DNA of 64,000 bases from Siphonobacter curvatus. GTDB taxonomy: Bacteria; Bacteroidota; Bacteroidia; Cytophagales; Spirosomataceae. Within the stretch, counting starts at the first letter, position 1; every line of letters begins with the position of its first letter. This document shows positions 43,589-54,100 of the stretch, one piece after another. The stretch covers positions 1 to 64,000 of the forward strand of contig NZ_PTRA01000001.1 of assembly GCF_002943425.1 (NCBI RefSeq). The letters run 5' to 3'. The translations under genes were made by a program, and so were the position numbers. The notes beneath the pieces were generated by a model. It saw only the letters and a program-made list of their open reading frames with translations. It was not told where the DNA came from and ran no database searches.

Positions 43589-46438
43589 TTAAGCCAACTC
43601 CATCTTCAAAAACTTCGCTGTGTGGCTGCCTTTTACTTGGGCAACCACTTCGGGCGTACCTTCGGCGATGATCTTTCCGCCACCGTTACCGCCTTCGGGA
43701 CCCAGGTCAATCACCCAGTCGGAAACTTTAATCACGTCGAGGTTATGCTCGATGATGAGTACCGTATTGCCCTTATCCACGAGCTTTTGCAGAACGTTCA
43801 ACAGGTGCTCAATATCCTGGAAGTGCAAACCCGTGGTTGGTTCGTCGAGGATGTATAGCGTCTTGCCCGTATCTTTTTTCGACAGTTCTTCGGCGAGTTT
43901 TACCCGCTGGGCTTCGCCACCCGACAGTGTCGTGGCCTGTTGGCCGAGCGTCAGGTAACCCAGGCCTACTTCTTTCAGCGTTTGTACTTTGCGTAGAATT
44001 TTGGGCTGATTTTCGAAAAATTCAACGGCCTGCTCGACGGTCATGTCCAGCACGTCCGAAATAGATTTCCCTTTAAAACGTACCTCCAGCGTTTCGCGGT
44101 TGAAGCGTTTGCCCTTGCACACTTCGCAGGGGACGTACACATCCGGCAAAAACTCCATTTCAATTTTCTTCATCCCGGCTCCTTCGCAACCTTCGCAGCG
44201 ACCGCCTTTGACGTTGAAGCTAAAGCGACCCGCCTTGTACCCGCGAATTTTGGCTTCTGGTAATTCTGAAAACAAGGTACGGATGTCGCTGAACATGCCC
44301 GTATAGGTTGCCGGGTTCGAACGCGGCGTCCGACCAATCGGCGACTGATCCACTTCAATCACTTTATCCAGATGCTCCAGGCCTTCGACGGCCTTGTAAG
44401 GCATCGGCTCGCGTTTGGAGCGATAAAAGTGGTGATTCAGAATCGGGAATAAGGTCTCGTGAATGAGCGTACTCTTGCCCGAACCCGATACGCCCGTGAT
44501 CGAAACCATCGTACCAAGCGGCAGCTTCAGCGTTACATTTCTCAGATTATTGCCATTAGCTCCAGCAATTTTCAATGTCTTGCCGTTGCCTTTGCGACGT
44601 TCGGCGGGAATCTGAATGTTGCGACGACCGCTGAGGTAATCCGAAGTAGTCGAACGGTTTTCGAGGAATTGCTGGGGTGTCCCGTGACCCACGACAGAAC
44701 CGCCGTGACGACCCGCTCCCGGACCGATGTCCACAAGGAAATCCGATTCGAGCATCATGTCCTTATCGTGTTCAACGACCAGAACGGTATTACCCAAATC
44801 CCGCAAATCCTTGAGCGACTGAATCAATTTGACGTTGTCGCGTTGGTGCAGACCAATACTCGGTTCGTCCATGATATACAGAACGCCAACCAACTGCGTA
44901 CCAATCTGAGTGGCCAGACGAATCCGCTGGGCTTCACCACCCGACAAACTTCGCAGGGGCCGATTGAGCGTCAGATAATCCAGACCAATGTTGAGCAGGA
45001 AGCCAATCCGCTTGCGGATTTCTTTCAGTACTTCTTTCCCAATCACCTGCTGACGGTCGCTCAGGCGGTCTTCCAGACCCATCGTCCAAGAAGCCAGCTC
45101 CGAAATCTGCATGTTTGCCAGCTCGGCAATATTCTTATCGTCAATCTTGAACCAAAGGGCTTCTTTTTTCAGACGGGCTCCCTGACATTCCGGACAGGCT
45201 TTGATGACCATGAAATCCTTCAGCCAGTCCTGAATCTTATCCGATCCGCTTTCCTGTTGACGTTTAAGGAAGTTGATGATGCCTTCGTACTTGGTATTCC
45301 ACTCCGTACCCTCGTACTTTTTCGAAGGTACCGGAACGGGTTCGTCCGAGCCGTACATCATCATTTCCATCGCTTCGGGCGGAAACTTTTCAATCGGCGT
45401 CGTCAGACTCACCTTAAAGGGTTTGAGCAGAACTTCCAGTTGCTTAAAAATCCAGAGTTCGCGGTACTCACCAATGGGGGCAATAGCCCCCCGGCTGATA
45501 CTCAGTTTCTTATCCGGGATAATGGAATCAATCGTAATCTCTTCGATCACGCCCAAACCCTGACAGGTCGGGCACCAGCCGTAGGGCGAGTTAAACGAAA
45601 ACGCATTAGGGGCGGGTTCGTCGTAACTAATTCCCGAAACGGGATCCATCAGGTTTTTGGAAAACCAGCGGGTCTGGTCCTGATCGTCCTGCAACAACAT
45701 CAGGCCTTTGCCCATTTGCAGGGCTTTTCCGACGGACTGACTCAGGCGAAAACGATCGTCGGTTTTAGGAATGAGCCGATCGATTACTACTTCAATGTCG
45801 TGAATTTTGAAGCGGTCGAGCTGCATCTTCGGAACAATATCCTGAATTTCACCGTCGACCCGCACTTTCGTATACCCCTGTTTGGCAATCTGTACGAAGA
45901 GTTCGCGGTAATGTCCTTTCCGACCTCGTACAATTGGAGCGAGTAAAATTGTTTTCCGGTTGTCGTAATCCTTCAAAATCTGATCAATGACCTGATCCTG
46001 CGAAAACTGAACCATTTTATCACCCGTTACGTAGCTGTAGGCCTCACTCGCCCGGGCGTAGAGCAAACGCAAAAAGTCATAGATTTCGGTGGTGGTTCCT
46101 ACCGTAGAACGGGGGTTCTTGGACGTCGTTTTCTGCTCAATGGAAATGACGGGCGAAAGACCTTCAATTTTATCGACATCCGGCCGTTCCATTGAACCAA
46201 TGAAGCCCCGGGCGTAGGCCGAAAAGCTTTCCATGTAGCGTCGCTGCCCTTCGGCATAAATGGTATCAAACGCCAGCGACGATTTTCCCGAACCGCTGAT
46301 GCCGGTAATGACGACCAGCTTGTTCCGGGGAATGGTTAAATCAACGTTTTTGAGATTGTGCTCACGGGCACCTAAAATTTCAATGAGTTCCTGACCGGCG
46401 GGCTCGGTGGATATGGTGGGAAGCTTAGTTTCTGCCAT
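43589..46438 (-). CDS. uvrA: Excinuclease ABC subunit A
   Basis: 949 aa from the ATG at 46438; a longer frame starts at 46462 without homology. Two ABC ATPase modules: Walker [16 protein letters not shown] near residue 46-60 and [14 protein letters not shown] in the second, with LSGGEAQR signatures in both. The zinc modules CPTCQG, CPECQG and CEGCEG...CEVCKG are intact. UvrA finds bulky lesions and loads UvrB for nucleotide excision repair; Mfd, its recruiter, is also in this window. No UvrB here. It is monocistronic. Confidence 0.98.
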   Translation of the reverse strand: MAETKLPTISTEPAGQELIEILGAREHNLKNVDLTIPRNKLVVITGISGSGKSSLAFDTIYAEGQRRYMESFSAYARGFIGSMERPDVDKIEGLSPVISIEQKTTSKNPRSTVGTTTEIYDFLRLLYARASEAYSYVTGDKMVQFSQDQVIDQILKDYDNRKTILLAPIVRGRKGHYRELFVQIAKQGYTKVRVDGEIQDIVPKMQLDRFKIHDIEVVIDRLIPKTDDRFRLSQSVGKALQMGKGLMLLQDDQDQTRWFSKNLMDPVSGISYDEPAPNAFSFNSPYGWCPTCQGLGVIEEITIDSIIPDKKLSISRGAIAPIGEYRELWIFKQLEVLLKPFKVSLTTPIEKFPPEAMEMMMYGSDEPVPVPSKKYEGTEWNTKYEGIINFLKRQQESGSDKIQDWLKDFMVIKACPECQGARLKKEALWFKIDDKNIAELANMQISELASWTMGLEDRLSDRQQVIGKEVLKEIRKRIGFLLNIGLDYLTLNRPLRSLSGGEAQRIRLATQIGTQLVGVLYIMDEPSIGLHQRDNVKLIQSLKDLRDLGNTVLVVEHDKDMMLESDFLVDIGPGAGRHGGSVVGHGTPQQFLENRSTTSDYLSGRRNIQIPAERRKGNGKTLKIAGANGNNLRNVTLKLPLGTMVSITGVSGSGKSTLIHETLFPILNHHFYRSKREPMPYKAVEGLEHLDKVIEVDQSPIGRTPRSNPATYTGMFSDIRTLFSELPEAKIRGYKAGRFSFNVKGGRCEGCEGAGMKKIEMEFLPDVYVPCEVCKGKRFNRETLEVRFKGKSISDVLDMTVEQAVEFFENQPKILRKVQTLKEVGLGYLTLGQQATTLSGGEAQRVKLAEELSKKDTGKTLYILDEPTTGLHFQDIEHLLNVLQKLVDKGNTVLIIEHNLDVIKVSDWVIDLGPEGGNGGGKIIAEGTPEVVAQVKGSHTAKFLKMELA

Positions 46439-46643
46439 GAGTTTGTAACAACGTAAAAACAAGTAAAGTTACCGCTTTTGACTTTTTTTTCAGTGGATAA
46501 AAAGAAACCGATGCCATGAAACGAATACCTTCGTGGATTCTTAAAATTTTTTATTATCTAAACGAGTCTAAGACGCTGTTTTTTCGCTTAGCTACGTAAG
46601 GATAAGCCGTTAACGAACAGAACCGCTGCATCTATAGACTACT

Positions 46644-48722
46644 ATGAAACACTTCTTTATACCGATTTTAGGCTGTTTTTTAAGCCTGTCTACGCTTGCT
46701 CAGCAAGCTCCCAAGCCCTACGGAGCCTTACCTTCCGCTCGCCAGTTGAAGTGGCACGATACGGAAATGTACTGCATTGTTCACTTTACGCCTACGACCT
46801 TTGAAGACAAAGAGTGGGGTTACGGTGATGCGGATCCGAAGACGTTTAATCCCTCGAATTTTAGTGCTGAACAAATCGTAAAATCAGCCAAAGCGGGCGG
46901 ATTTCGGGGTATTGTATTCGTCGCCAAGCACCACGACGGCTTCTGCCTTTGGCCAACTAAAACCACCGACTATAACATCAGTAAAAGTCCCTTCCGCAAC
47001 GGAAAGGGCGATATGGTGAAGGAAATGGTGGAAGCTTGCCGGAAAAACGGCATGAAAATTGGCCTGTACTGCTCACCTTGGGACCGTAACAGTGCAGCAT
47101 ACGGGACCGACCAATACCTGCCCATTTACCAGGCCCAGCTTAAGGAATTGTACACACAATACGGTGAGTTGTTTATGTCCTGGCACGATGGTGCCAACGG
47201 CGGCGATGGGTACTACGGCGGGGCCCGCGAATCTCGGAAAATCAATAACCTGACGTATTACGATTGGGACAACACCTGGCAAATTACCCGGAAACTACAA
47301 CCCAATGCCAACATTTTCAGTGATATAGGCTGGGACGTTCGCTGGGTAGGCAATGAAAAGGGTTTTGCTAACGAAACTTCCTGGGCAACTTTTACGCCTA
47401 CGGCGGCGGATGGGAAAAGCAAAGGCGTACCCGGCAACGCCAATGACTACGACGCTCCGACAGGTACACGAAACGGAGAGAAATGGATTCCGGCGGAGTG
47501 TGACGTACCCCTGCGACCAGGCTGGTTTTATCACGCCAGCCAGGATGGGAAGTCCAAATCCCCACAGCAGTTGCTGGAACTGTACTATAAAAGTGTGGGT
47601 CGCGGAGCCGCGTTTGATCTGGGTCTCTCGCCTGATAAACGCGGTCAGTTACACGAAGACGACGTGGCCATTCTGAAAAGTTTCGGTGAAATTTTGAAGA
47701 AGACCTTCAGCAAAAACTGGGCAAATACGGCTCAGGTAACGGCTACGGGTGGCCGGGGCTTTGCGGTAAAAACCATGCTCGACAATAATCGCCAAACCTA
47801 TTGGGCCAGCAAAGACAACGTAACGACGCCGGAACTGGTCCTGAGCTGGTCGAAACCCGTTTCGTTCAATGTACTGAGTATTCGGGAGGCTATCGCTTTA
47901 GGCCAGCGAATCGAGGAGTTTGCTCTGGACATCTGGGAAAACGGGGATTGGAAAGAAATCCACCGGGGCACCAGCGTAGGAGCCTTGCGGCTGGTACGCT
48001 TGCCGAAGTATCATACCACGGAAAAAATCCGCGTTCGGATTACGAAATCGCCCGTAGCAGTAACCATCAGCGAGTTGGGTGTCTATACGGAACCCGAGCA
48101 ATTACTCGCTCCGACGGTTCGTCGGGATCAGAAAGGAACCGTTACGATCAGTTCGCCCGTATCCGTTCGGGAAATTCGGTACACGCTGGATGGATCGGAG
48201 CCGAAAGCGACTTCGCCGCTATACAGTGAATCGTTTGCCTTGCCGCAGGCGGCTACGGTGAAAGCTCGGGCCTTCGGCGAGGCCCAGAGCGGTCCGGTAA
48301 CGACGGTAGATTTTGATATGCCTTCTACCAAATGGAAAATTGATCAGAAAGCGGATAAGGCTATCGATGGGGATCCAACGACCGTATGGACTTCGGCCAA
48401 AGACGCTTCCTATCCGCATACGCTCACGCTTGATTTAGGCGAAACACTCGGGCTGAAAGGCTTTACGTACACTCCCGACGCTTCGGATCACCGCAGTGGT
48501 ACGGTTTACAAATACCGAGTGTACGTATCGACCGATGGTGAAAACTGGGGACAGCCCGTTGCGGAGGGTCAATTCGATAACATTCAGAATAACCCGCTCG
48601 AACAACGCGTACGTTTTAAACAAACAATGCCGGGACAATTCCTGCGGTTTGTAGCGGTAGAGTCTACGAACGGAAAGGAAACCTGGGCTCGCGTGGCCGA
48701 GCTGGGTGTGATTACCAAATAA
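46644..48722 (+). CDS. Alpha-L-fucosidase, GH29 subfamily B type, with accessory domains
   Basis: 692 aa. Signal peptide to about TLAQ (20). Catalytic domain about 25-350: WHDTEMYCIVHFTPTTF, VAKHHDGFCLWPTKTTDY, the nucleophile Asp182 in FMSWHDGANG, and AECDVPLRPGWFYH. Then come an F5/8 type C (galactose-binding) domain (about 360-480), a chitobiase-like linker domain (VREIRYTLDGSEPKATSPLYSE), and a second F5/8C (about 570-692). GH29-B enzymes prefer alpha-1,3/1,4-fucose in Lewis-type structures. The GH125 gene follows after about 96 bases, likely in one unit. Confidence 0.93.
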   Translation: MKHFFIPILGCFLSLSTLAQQAPKPYGALPSARQLKWHDTEMYCIVHFTPTTFEDKEWGYGDADPKTFNPSNFSAEQIVKSAKAGGFRGIVFVAKHHDGFCLWPTKTTDYNISKSPFRNGKGDMVKEMVEACRKNGMKIGLYCSPWDRNSAAYGTDQYLPIYQAQLKELYTQYGELFMSWHDGANGGDGYYGGARESRKINNLTYYDWDNTWQITRKLQPNANIFSDIGWDVRWVGNEKGFANETSWATFTPTAADGKSKGVPGNANDYDAPTGTRNGEKWIPAECDVPLRPGWFYHASQDGKSKSPQQLLELYYKSVGRGAAFDLGLSPDKRGQLHEDDVAILKSFGEILKKTFSKNWANTAQVTATGGRGFAVKTMLDNNRQTYWASKDNVTTPELVLSWSKPVSFNVLSIREAIALGQRIEEFALDIWENGDWKEIHRGTSVGALRLVRLPKYHTTEKIRVRITKSPVAVTISELGVYTEPEQLLAPTVRRDQKGTVTISSPVSVREIRYTLDGSEPKATSPLYSESFALPQAATVKARAFGEAQSGPVTTVDFDMPSTKWKIDQKADKAIDGDPTTVWTSAKDASYPHTLTLDLGETLGLKGFTYTPDASDHRSGTVYKYRVYVSTDGENWGQPVAEGQFDNIQNNPLEQRVRFKQTMPGQFLRFVAVESTNGKETWARVAELGVITK

Positions 48723-48818
48723 GTCATCCGGACAAATCCGTTGCGGCTTCGAGTTAAAATCGAAGTTTCTGCACTATATCAACTGAAAACGCTACACTGA
48801 AAAATAGTCAAGAAACAC

Positions 48819-50234
48819 ATGAATCGTAGAGATTTTATTCAACAGTCGGCCCTGGCGGGTGCGGGAATGATGCTTCCGTTTACGGGTAAGGCGGCGGCGG
48901 CTTTCCCGGAAGTACGAATTGCGGCCAACAAACGCAATTTTACCAGCAAAGCCGTAGAAGCCACCATCCAGCGAGTACAGAAAATGATTGGGGATGAGGA
49001 GCTGGCCTGGCTGTTTGGCAATTGCTTCCCCAATACCCTCGATACCACGGTTCATTACAGTGAAAAAGGCGGCAAACCCGATACCTTCGTCATTACGGGC
49101 GACATCGATGCGATGTGGCTTCGCGACAGTACGGCTCAGGTATGGCCTTATCTCTCGCTGGTAAAAGACGATGAGCCGCTGCGGAAACTGATCGAAGGAG
49201 TAGTCCGTCGCCAGACCAAATGTATCCTGATTGATCCGTATGCGAATGCCTTCTACAACGGCCCTGGCCACAGCGAGTGGTATTCGGATAACACGAAGAT
49301 GAAGCCCGAACTGCACGAACGGAAGTGGGAAATCGATTCCCTGTGCTATCCGGTTCGGCTGGCGTATGGGTACTGGAAAACGACGGGCGATACGAGTCCG
49401 TTTGATGCGGATTGGAAACAGTCCATCCGGATGATTATCCAGACGTTCCGTGAACAGCAGCGGAAAGAAAATCGCGGTCCGTATACCTTCACCCGTAAAA
49501 CGGCCTGGGCTACGGATACCGTTCCCGGCAATGGCTACGGCAACCCGACCAAACCCGTAGGGTTGATCACGAGTATCTTCCGTCCTTCGGATGATGCCAC
49601 GATTTATCCGTTCCTGGTACCATCGAATTTCTTTGCCGTAGCGATTTTGAAACAAGCAGCGGAAATCAGTCAGAAAATTGGTGACTCGGCTCTAGCAACG
49701 GAGTGTAAAACGCTGGCGACGGAAGTGGAGCAGGCGTTGAAGAAATACGCCATTGTAGAGCACCCGAAGTTCGGTAAAGTATTTCCGTTTGAAGTAGACG
49801 GCTTTGGCAATGCTCTGTTTATGGACGATGCCAACGTACCGAGTCTGCTGGCTCTGCCGTACCTGGATTCTGTATCGGTGAAAGACCCGATTTATCAGAA
49901 TACACGAAAACTGATTTTGAGCGATTCTAACCCGTATTTCTCGAAAGGAAAAGCGGGCGAGGGAATCGGTAGTCCACACACGCTGGTGGACAGCATCTGG
50001 CCGATTGCGGTTACGATGCGGGCGTTGACTTCCCAAAGCGACGCGGAAATCCGGGCTCAGCTGAAACAACAAAAAATGACGCACGCGGGTACGGGCTTCA
50101 TGCACGAATCGTTCAACAAAGACGACGCGAACAACTTCACCCGCAAATGGTTTGCCTGGTCAAATACGCTCTTCGGTGAGCTAGTACTGAAGGTGGCCAA
50201 TGAGCGTCCCGCGATTTTAAAGGGAGCTTTGTAG
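48819..50234 (+). CDS. Exo-alpha-1,6-mannosidase, GH125
   Basis: 471 aa. The N-terminus has MNRRDFIQQSALAGAGMMLPF, a Tat-type twin-arginine signal. The body matches GH125, a metal-independent (alpha/alpha)6 fold: GDIDAMWLRDSTAQVWPY, FYNGPGHSEWYSDNTKMKPELHERKWEIDSLCYPVRL, TKPVGLITSIFRPSDDATIYPFLVPSNFFA. GH125 enzymes trim alpha-1,6-mannose from N-glycans. It follows the GH29-B gene on the same strand. The catalytic acid and base residues were not pinned by count. Confidence 0.92.
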   Translation: MNRRDFIQQSALAGAGMMLPFTGKAAAAFPEVRIAANKRNFTSKAVEATIQRVQKMIGDEELAWLFGNCFPNTLDTTVHYSEKGGKPDTFVITGDIDAMWLRDSTAQVWPYLSLVKDDEPLRKLIEGVVRRQTKCILIDPYANAFYNGPGHSEWYSDNTKMKPELHERKWEIDSLCYPVRLAYGYWKTTGDTSPFDADWKQSIRMIIQTFREQQRKENRGPYTFTRKTAWATDTVPGNGYGNPTKPVGLITSIFRPSDDATIYPFLVPSNFFAVAILKQAAEISQKIGDSALATECKTLATEVEQALKKYAIVEHPKFGKVFPFEVDGFGNALFMDDANVPSLLALPYLDSVSVKDPIYQNTRKLILSDSNPYFSKGKAGEGIGSPHTLVDSIWPIAVTMRALTSQSDAEIRAQLKQQKMTHAGTGFMHESFNKDDANNFTRKWFAWSNTLFGELVLKVANERPAILKGAL

Positions 50235-50256
50235 CCTTTCATGGGTCGGGTCGGGC

Positions 50257-50404
50257 CATGGGTTGCACCCATGGTTAATCACGTTAAAGCCCTTCGGGGT
50301 TGGGATTTCCCAACCCCGAAGGGCTTTAATACGAATAGCCCCGCTTGAAATGCGGGGAGACGAATGCGTTTGTGACAACCATTAGTGCCCGGGTACAACC
50401 CGGG
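50257..50404. repeat. Composite palindromic element
   Basis: Four hairpins in a row: CCATGGGT-TGC-ACCCATGG (50257-50275); a 22-bp perfect stem with a 2-nt loop (50284-50305 with 50308-50329); CCCCGC/GCGGGG (50339-50344, 50352-50357); CCCGGGT-ACA-ACCCGGG (50388-50404). The left and right parts are inverted copies of one unit (GGGTTGyACCC...CCTTCGG), also found singly near 30.0 kb. The 22-bp stem lies between convergent genes and may also end transcripts. It resembles REP/MITE-like elements. Confidence 0.8.
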
Positions 50405-50427
50405 GTATCAACGGTTGGCAGTAACCT

Positions 50428-51036
50428 TTAATACTTAATCCGCACCCGAATGGTATGGGGAGCGGGCTGATTCCCACCAAAGTACAATCCCGTTTTATAA
50501 GCAAATTTCTTGTTGTGATTGAATCGTACGGGCTCACCGTCCATGACCCGATATTCCTTTCGACCGTAATCAATTTTAATACTCAGGCGAGTGGGTTGAT
50601 TAATGGAGGTTTCGCCGACTTTGAAGGCCGTGCGTTGGCCGTCCACGTATGCATAACAACCCAGATCAATTTTCTGCGTTTCCGGATTCCACCGCCAGGC
50701 TACCCGAGCCCCGTCTACCTGATGCGGTGCTGAACCTAAATCCTGATTTTTGGATCCGACAAAGCCCAGCCCAATCACCTTATTCCAGTCATGCTGATCG
50801 ACACTCTGTAAATCATAAATACAGGTACTGTCGAAAGTAACGGTGGCTGCCACTTCCCGAGGGCTGATCAAAATGCCCGTTTTGCGTTTAAAAATCGGTT
50901 CATGACTAAACGCTTCAATCACCACCCACTCCGGATCAGAAAACAGAAAGTCGGGGACACAACCCTGAAAAAACAGTCCTACCCATAACAGGCTCACGTA
51001 ACAGAAAAAACGACTGGCGTACGAACGAAGAAGCAT
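50428..51036 (-). CDS. Lipoprotein of unknown function
   Basis: 202 aa from the ATG at 51036, which gives a lipoprotein signal ending FFQGC (Cys26); the frame further up is rejected. The mature protein is beta-rich with an extra domain like a concanavalin/jelly-roll fold (ILISPREVAATVTFDSTCIYDL, LSIKIDYGRKEYRVMDGEPVRF). No known family is recognised. It diverges from the 1224-aa gene and ends next to the composite palindrome. Confidence 0.7.
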   Translation of the reverse strand: MLLRSYASRFFCYVSLLWVGLFFQGCVPDFLFSDPEWVVIEAFSHEPIFKRKTGILISPREVAATVTFDSTCIYDLQSVDQHDWNKVIGLGFVGSKNQDLGSAPHQVDGARVAWRWNPETQKIDLGCYAYVDGQRTAFKVGETSINQPTRLSIKIDYGRKEYRVMDGEPVRFNHNKKFAYKTGLYFGGNQPAPHTIRVRIKY

Positions 51037-51142
51037 ACGGGATAATTTGTAAAAGCTTAACGGTATGGGGTTACAAAGTTGGTATACAGTACAGGCAATA
51101 ATTCGAAGGAAAGCGATCATTCGAAACGAAAACGTACGTAGA

Positions 51143-54100
51143 ATGACTCAGCAAAGTAAGTCAATCCCCCATAGACTTTTGATAGGGGGATTTTTTTTCT
51201 TAACCCATTTTGTTTTCGTGTATGAGCTTCAGGCTCAAGAATTGTATCCCGTTGCCCTGCCCGATCGTTCCTGGCACGGCGAGCAACGGGCCTTACGGTA
51301 CCGACCCGAGGGTAAAGATTTCGTCATTGTCAATGGCAAGCGAAGGTTTACCCGAGCCCTATACGGAACCAACACGGCTTTTCGGGCCGAAGCGGGCGAT
51401 CTGCCCGAGTTTGCTCTCTATATGCCGGGAATGGGCGGTAACCTGAAATTTGGCCTGATGAAAGGCTCGGTCAGTAAATGGCTGAATGACGCAGACACCA
51501 TCACGGCCCGGTACCGACCCGGCTCGATGTTGTACGAAATCAAGGATAAGCTTTTAGGAAGGGGAACGCTCGAACTAATCATTCTACCCTTGGCCGACGC
51601 GGAAGGAATCATCGTTAAAGCTCAATTCAAAAACGTATCGAATGATCTGGAGCTATGCTGGACTTTCGGCGGAGCCAGCGGAAAAAAGTTCAATCGAAAT
51701 GGCGACATGGGGCCCGATCCGGAATCAAGCTTTTACCTGAAGCCTGAATACTGTACCGATAATCGTTTCAACATTCAGAAAAATACCTTCACTCTCCGGT
51801 ACGGTTCCGGACTGCCCGTACAATCTACTTCTACTGAAACAGCCAAACTTAAAAAAGAACAGATTCTACTCGGCTTCGTGCCGGCGGCTTCTACGGTTCA
51901 ACTATCCGATGCTACGCAACAAGAGTCTCCGTTGCAACTGGCTCAATCCCGGGCGGCGGCTTCGCCCGTACTGACGGGTTGGGTAAAAGGAAATGAGCCG
52001 CTGTACTTTGCTTTGCAGAATCCGGAAAGTAAAGCAGAACTGGTGTATGCAAATGCCGCGACTCTTTTTGCCGAAGCCGAAATCGCCCGAAAAAAAATAG
52101 CGGATCGCATTCAGGTCAAAACGCCTGATCCTTACCTCAATACCGTTGGCGGTGCCCTCAGTATCGCTTCAGATGCCATCTGGGAAACGCCTTCGTATTT
52201 GCACGGAGCCATCGGCTGGCGAATTCGCCTGAATGGCTGGCGGGGAGCGTATACGGCCGATCCGCTGGGCTGGCACGACCGGGCACGAACGCATTTTCGT
52301 GCTTACGCTCAGTCGCAGGTGACCGCACCCGCTTCCGGACCGAGCGTACCGGATACGGCCAATCATCTGGCTCGCCAGCAGGAAAAATTGGGGAATGCGG
52401 TATTTACGAGTGGCTATATCAGCCGTGATCCGGAAGGGAAATCCATTCGTCCGCACCATTACGACATGAATCTAGTGTATATCGACGCCCTGCTCTGGCA
52501 CCTGAACTGGACGGGCGATCTGACCCTAGCCCGCGAGCTATGGCCAGTTATCCAGCGACATCTGGCCTGGGAAAAACGCAACTTCGATCCCGATGGTGAC
52601 GGCCTCTACGATGCCTACGCGGCCATTTGGGCCAGTGACGCCCTGCAATACAGCGGCGGAGCCGTTACCCATACCTCGGCGTACAACTACCGGGCCAATC
52701 GGATGGCGGCCACGCTGGCGAAACTACTGGGCGAAGATGCGAAACCCTACGAACGGGAAGCTGAAACCATTCATCGGGCGATCAACCGCGTTCTGTGGAT
52801 TCCCGAAAAAGGGGTTTATGCCGAATTTCAGGATGCCATGGGGCTGAAAAAACGCCACGACGTACCGGCCCTCTGGACGATCTACCACGCCATCGATTCC
52901 GACGTGCCCGATGCTTTTCAGGCCTACCAGAACTTACGCTACGTAGATACCCAGATTCCGCACATTCCAGTACGGGCCAACGGGCTGAAAGACCAAGGCT
53001 TTTATACGATTTCAACCAGCAACTGGATGCCGTATGAGTGGTCCATTAATAACGTAGCCCTGGCCGAATCGGCTCATACGGCTCTGGCAAACTGGGAGGC
53101 GGGGCGTACGGAAGAAGCCTTCAAACTCTGGAAAAGCGAATTGCTGGCATCGATGTATCTGGGGGGAAGTCCCGGAAACTTTGTTCAGATTTCCCATTAC
53201 GATGCTAACCGCGGGGAAGCCTACCGGGATTTTGGTGACCCGGTCGGTATCAATTCCCGAACGCTCGTGGAAGGGTTATTCGGTATCGTACCGGATGCGT
53301 TGAACAACCGGCTCCTGATTCGTCCGGGCTTACCCAAAGCCTGGACGTACGCATCCCTGGAAATTCCGGATTTGTTGTACGACTTCAAGCGAAACGGCCT
53401 GACGGAAGTATACACCCTGAAACCCCGGTTTCCGAAGAAACTGGATTTGTGCCTACGGGTAAACGCCTTACGGGATGGGATCAAGCAAATCACCATCAAC
53501 GGAAAGAAAGTAGCCTGGAAAACGGTACCCGACGCCATTGGCCAGCCCGTGATCGAACTCAACAGTCCCGCCCAGGATTCGTATGAAATACGAGTAGAGT
53601 GGACGGGAAATGATTTCAAGTCCATTCCATTACGCGATACCTACGCTCAGGGTACCACACAGACTTTTCAATTTCCCGGAACTCTCATTCAGAAGATTTT
53701 TGACCCGCAGGGAGTCTGGCAGAATGTACAAACGAAGGGACATACCCTGCGTGCAACGATTACTTCCAAACCCGGTTCGCGAACGGCCTTTGTCCAGCTA
53801 AAACAGGGACAGCTGACCTGGTGGCATCCCGTTTGTTTTAAAGTACAGGAACGGTTATCAATCGTGACTCAGTCGCAACAGACAGTCTTTCAGCTAAAAA
53901 ATCACACGGATCAAACCATGGAGCTGCAGTACACCGTTCAAGGGGTCTCCGCGGAAGTAAAACTGCAACCCAGAGGGTTGTCTAAACCAATCCAGATTTC
54001 GATGGCTCAGCTTCATCCCGGTACCAATCCGATAACGATTCAAACCAATTCAGGCGAGCATTTCTCCCTGACGCTGACTAACTGGGAGGCTGCCTTGCCG

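Noticed and set aside
44459-45946. 495-aa open frame on the plus strand
   Set aside because: It is wholly antisense to uvrA, whose ATPase and zinc motifs are clear. The antisense product has no signature, and its composition is what the reverse of uvrA codons gives.
48792-49655. 287-aa open frame on the minus strand
   Set aside because: It is antisense to the GH125 gene and has no promoter or recognisable domain.
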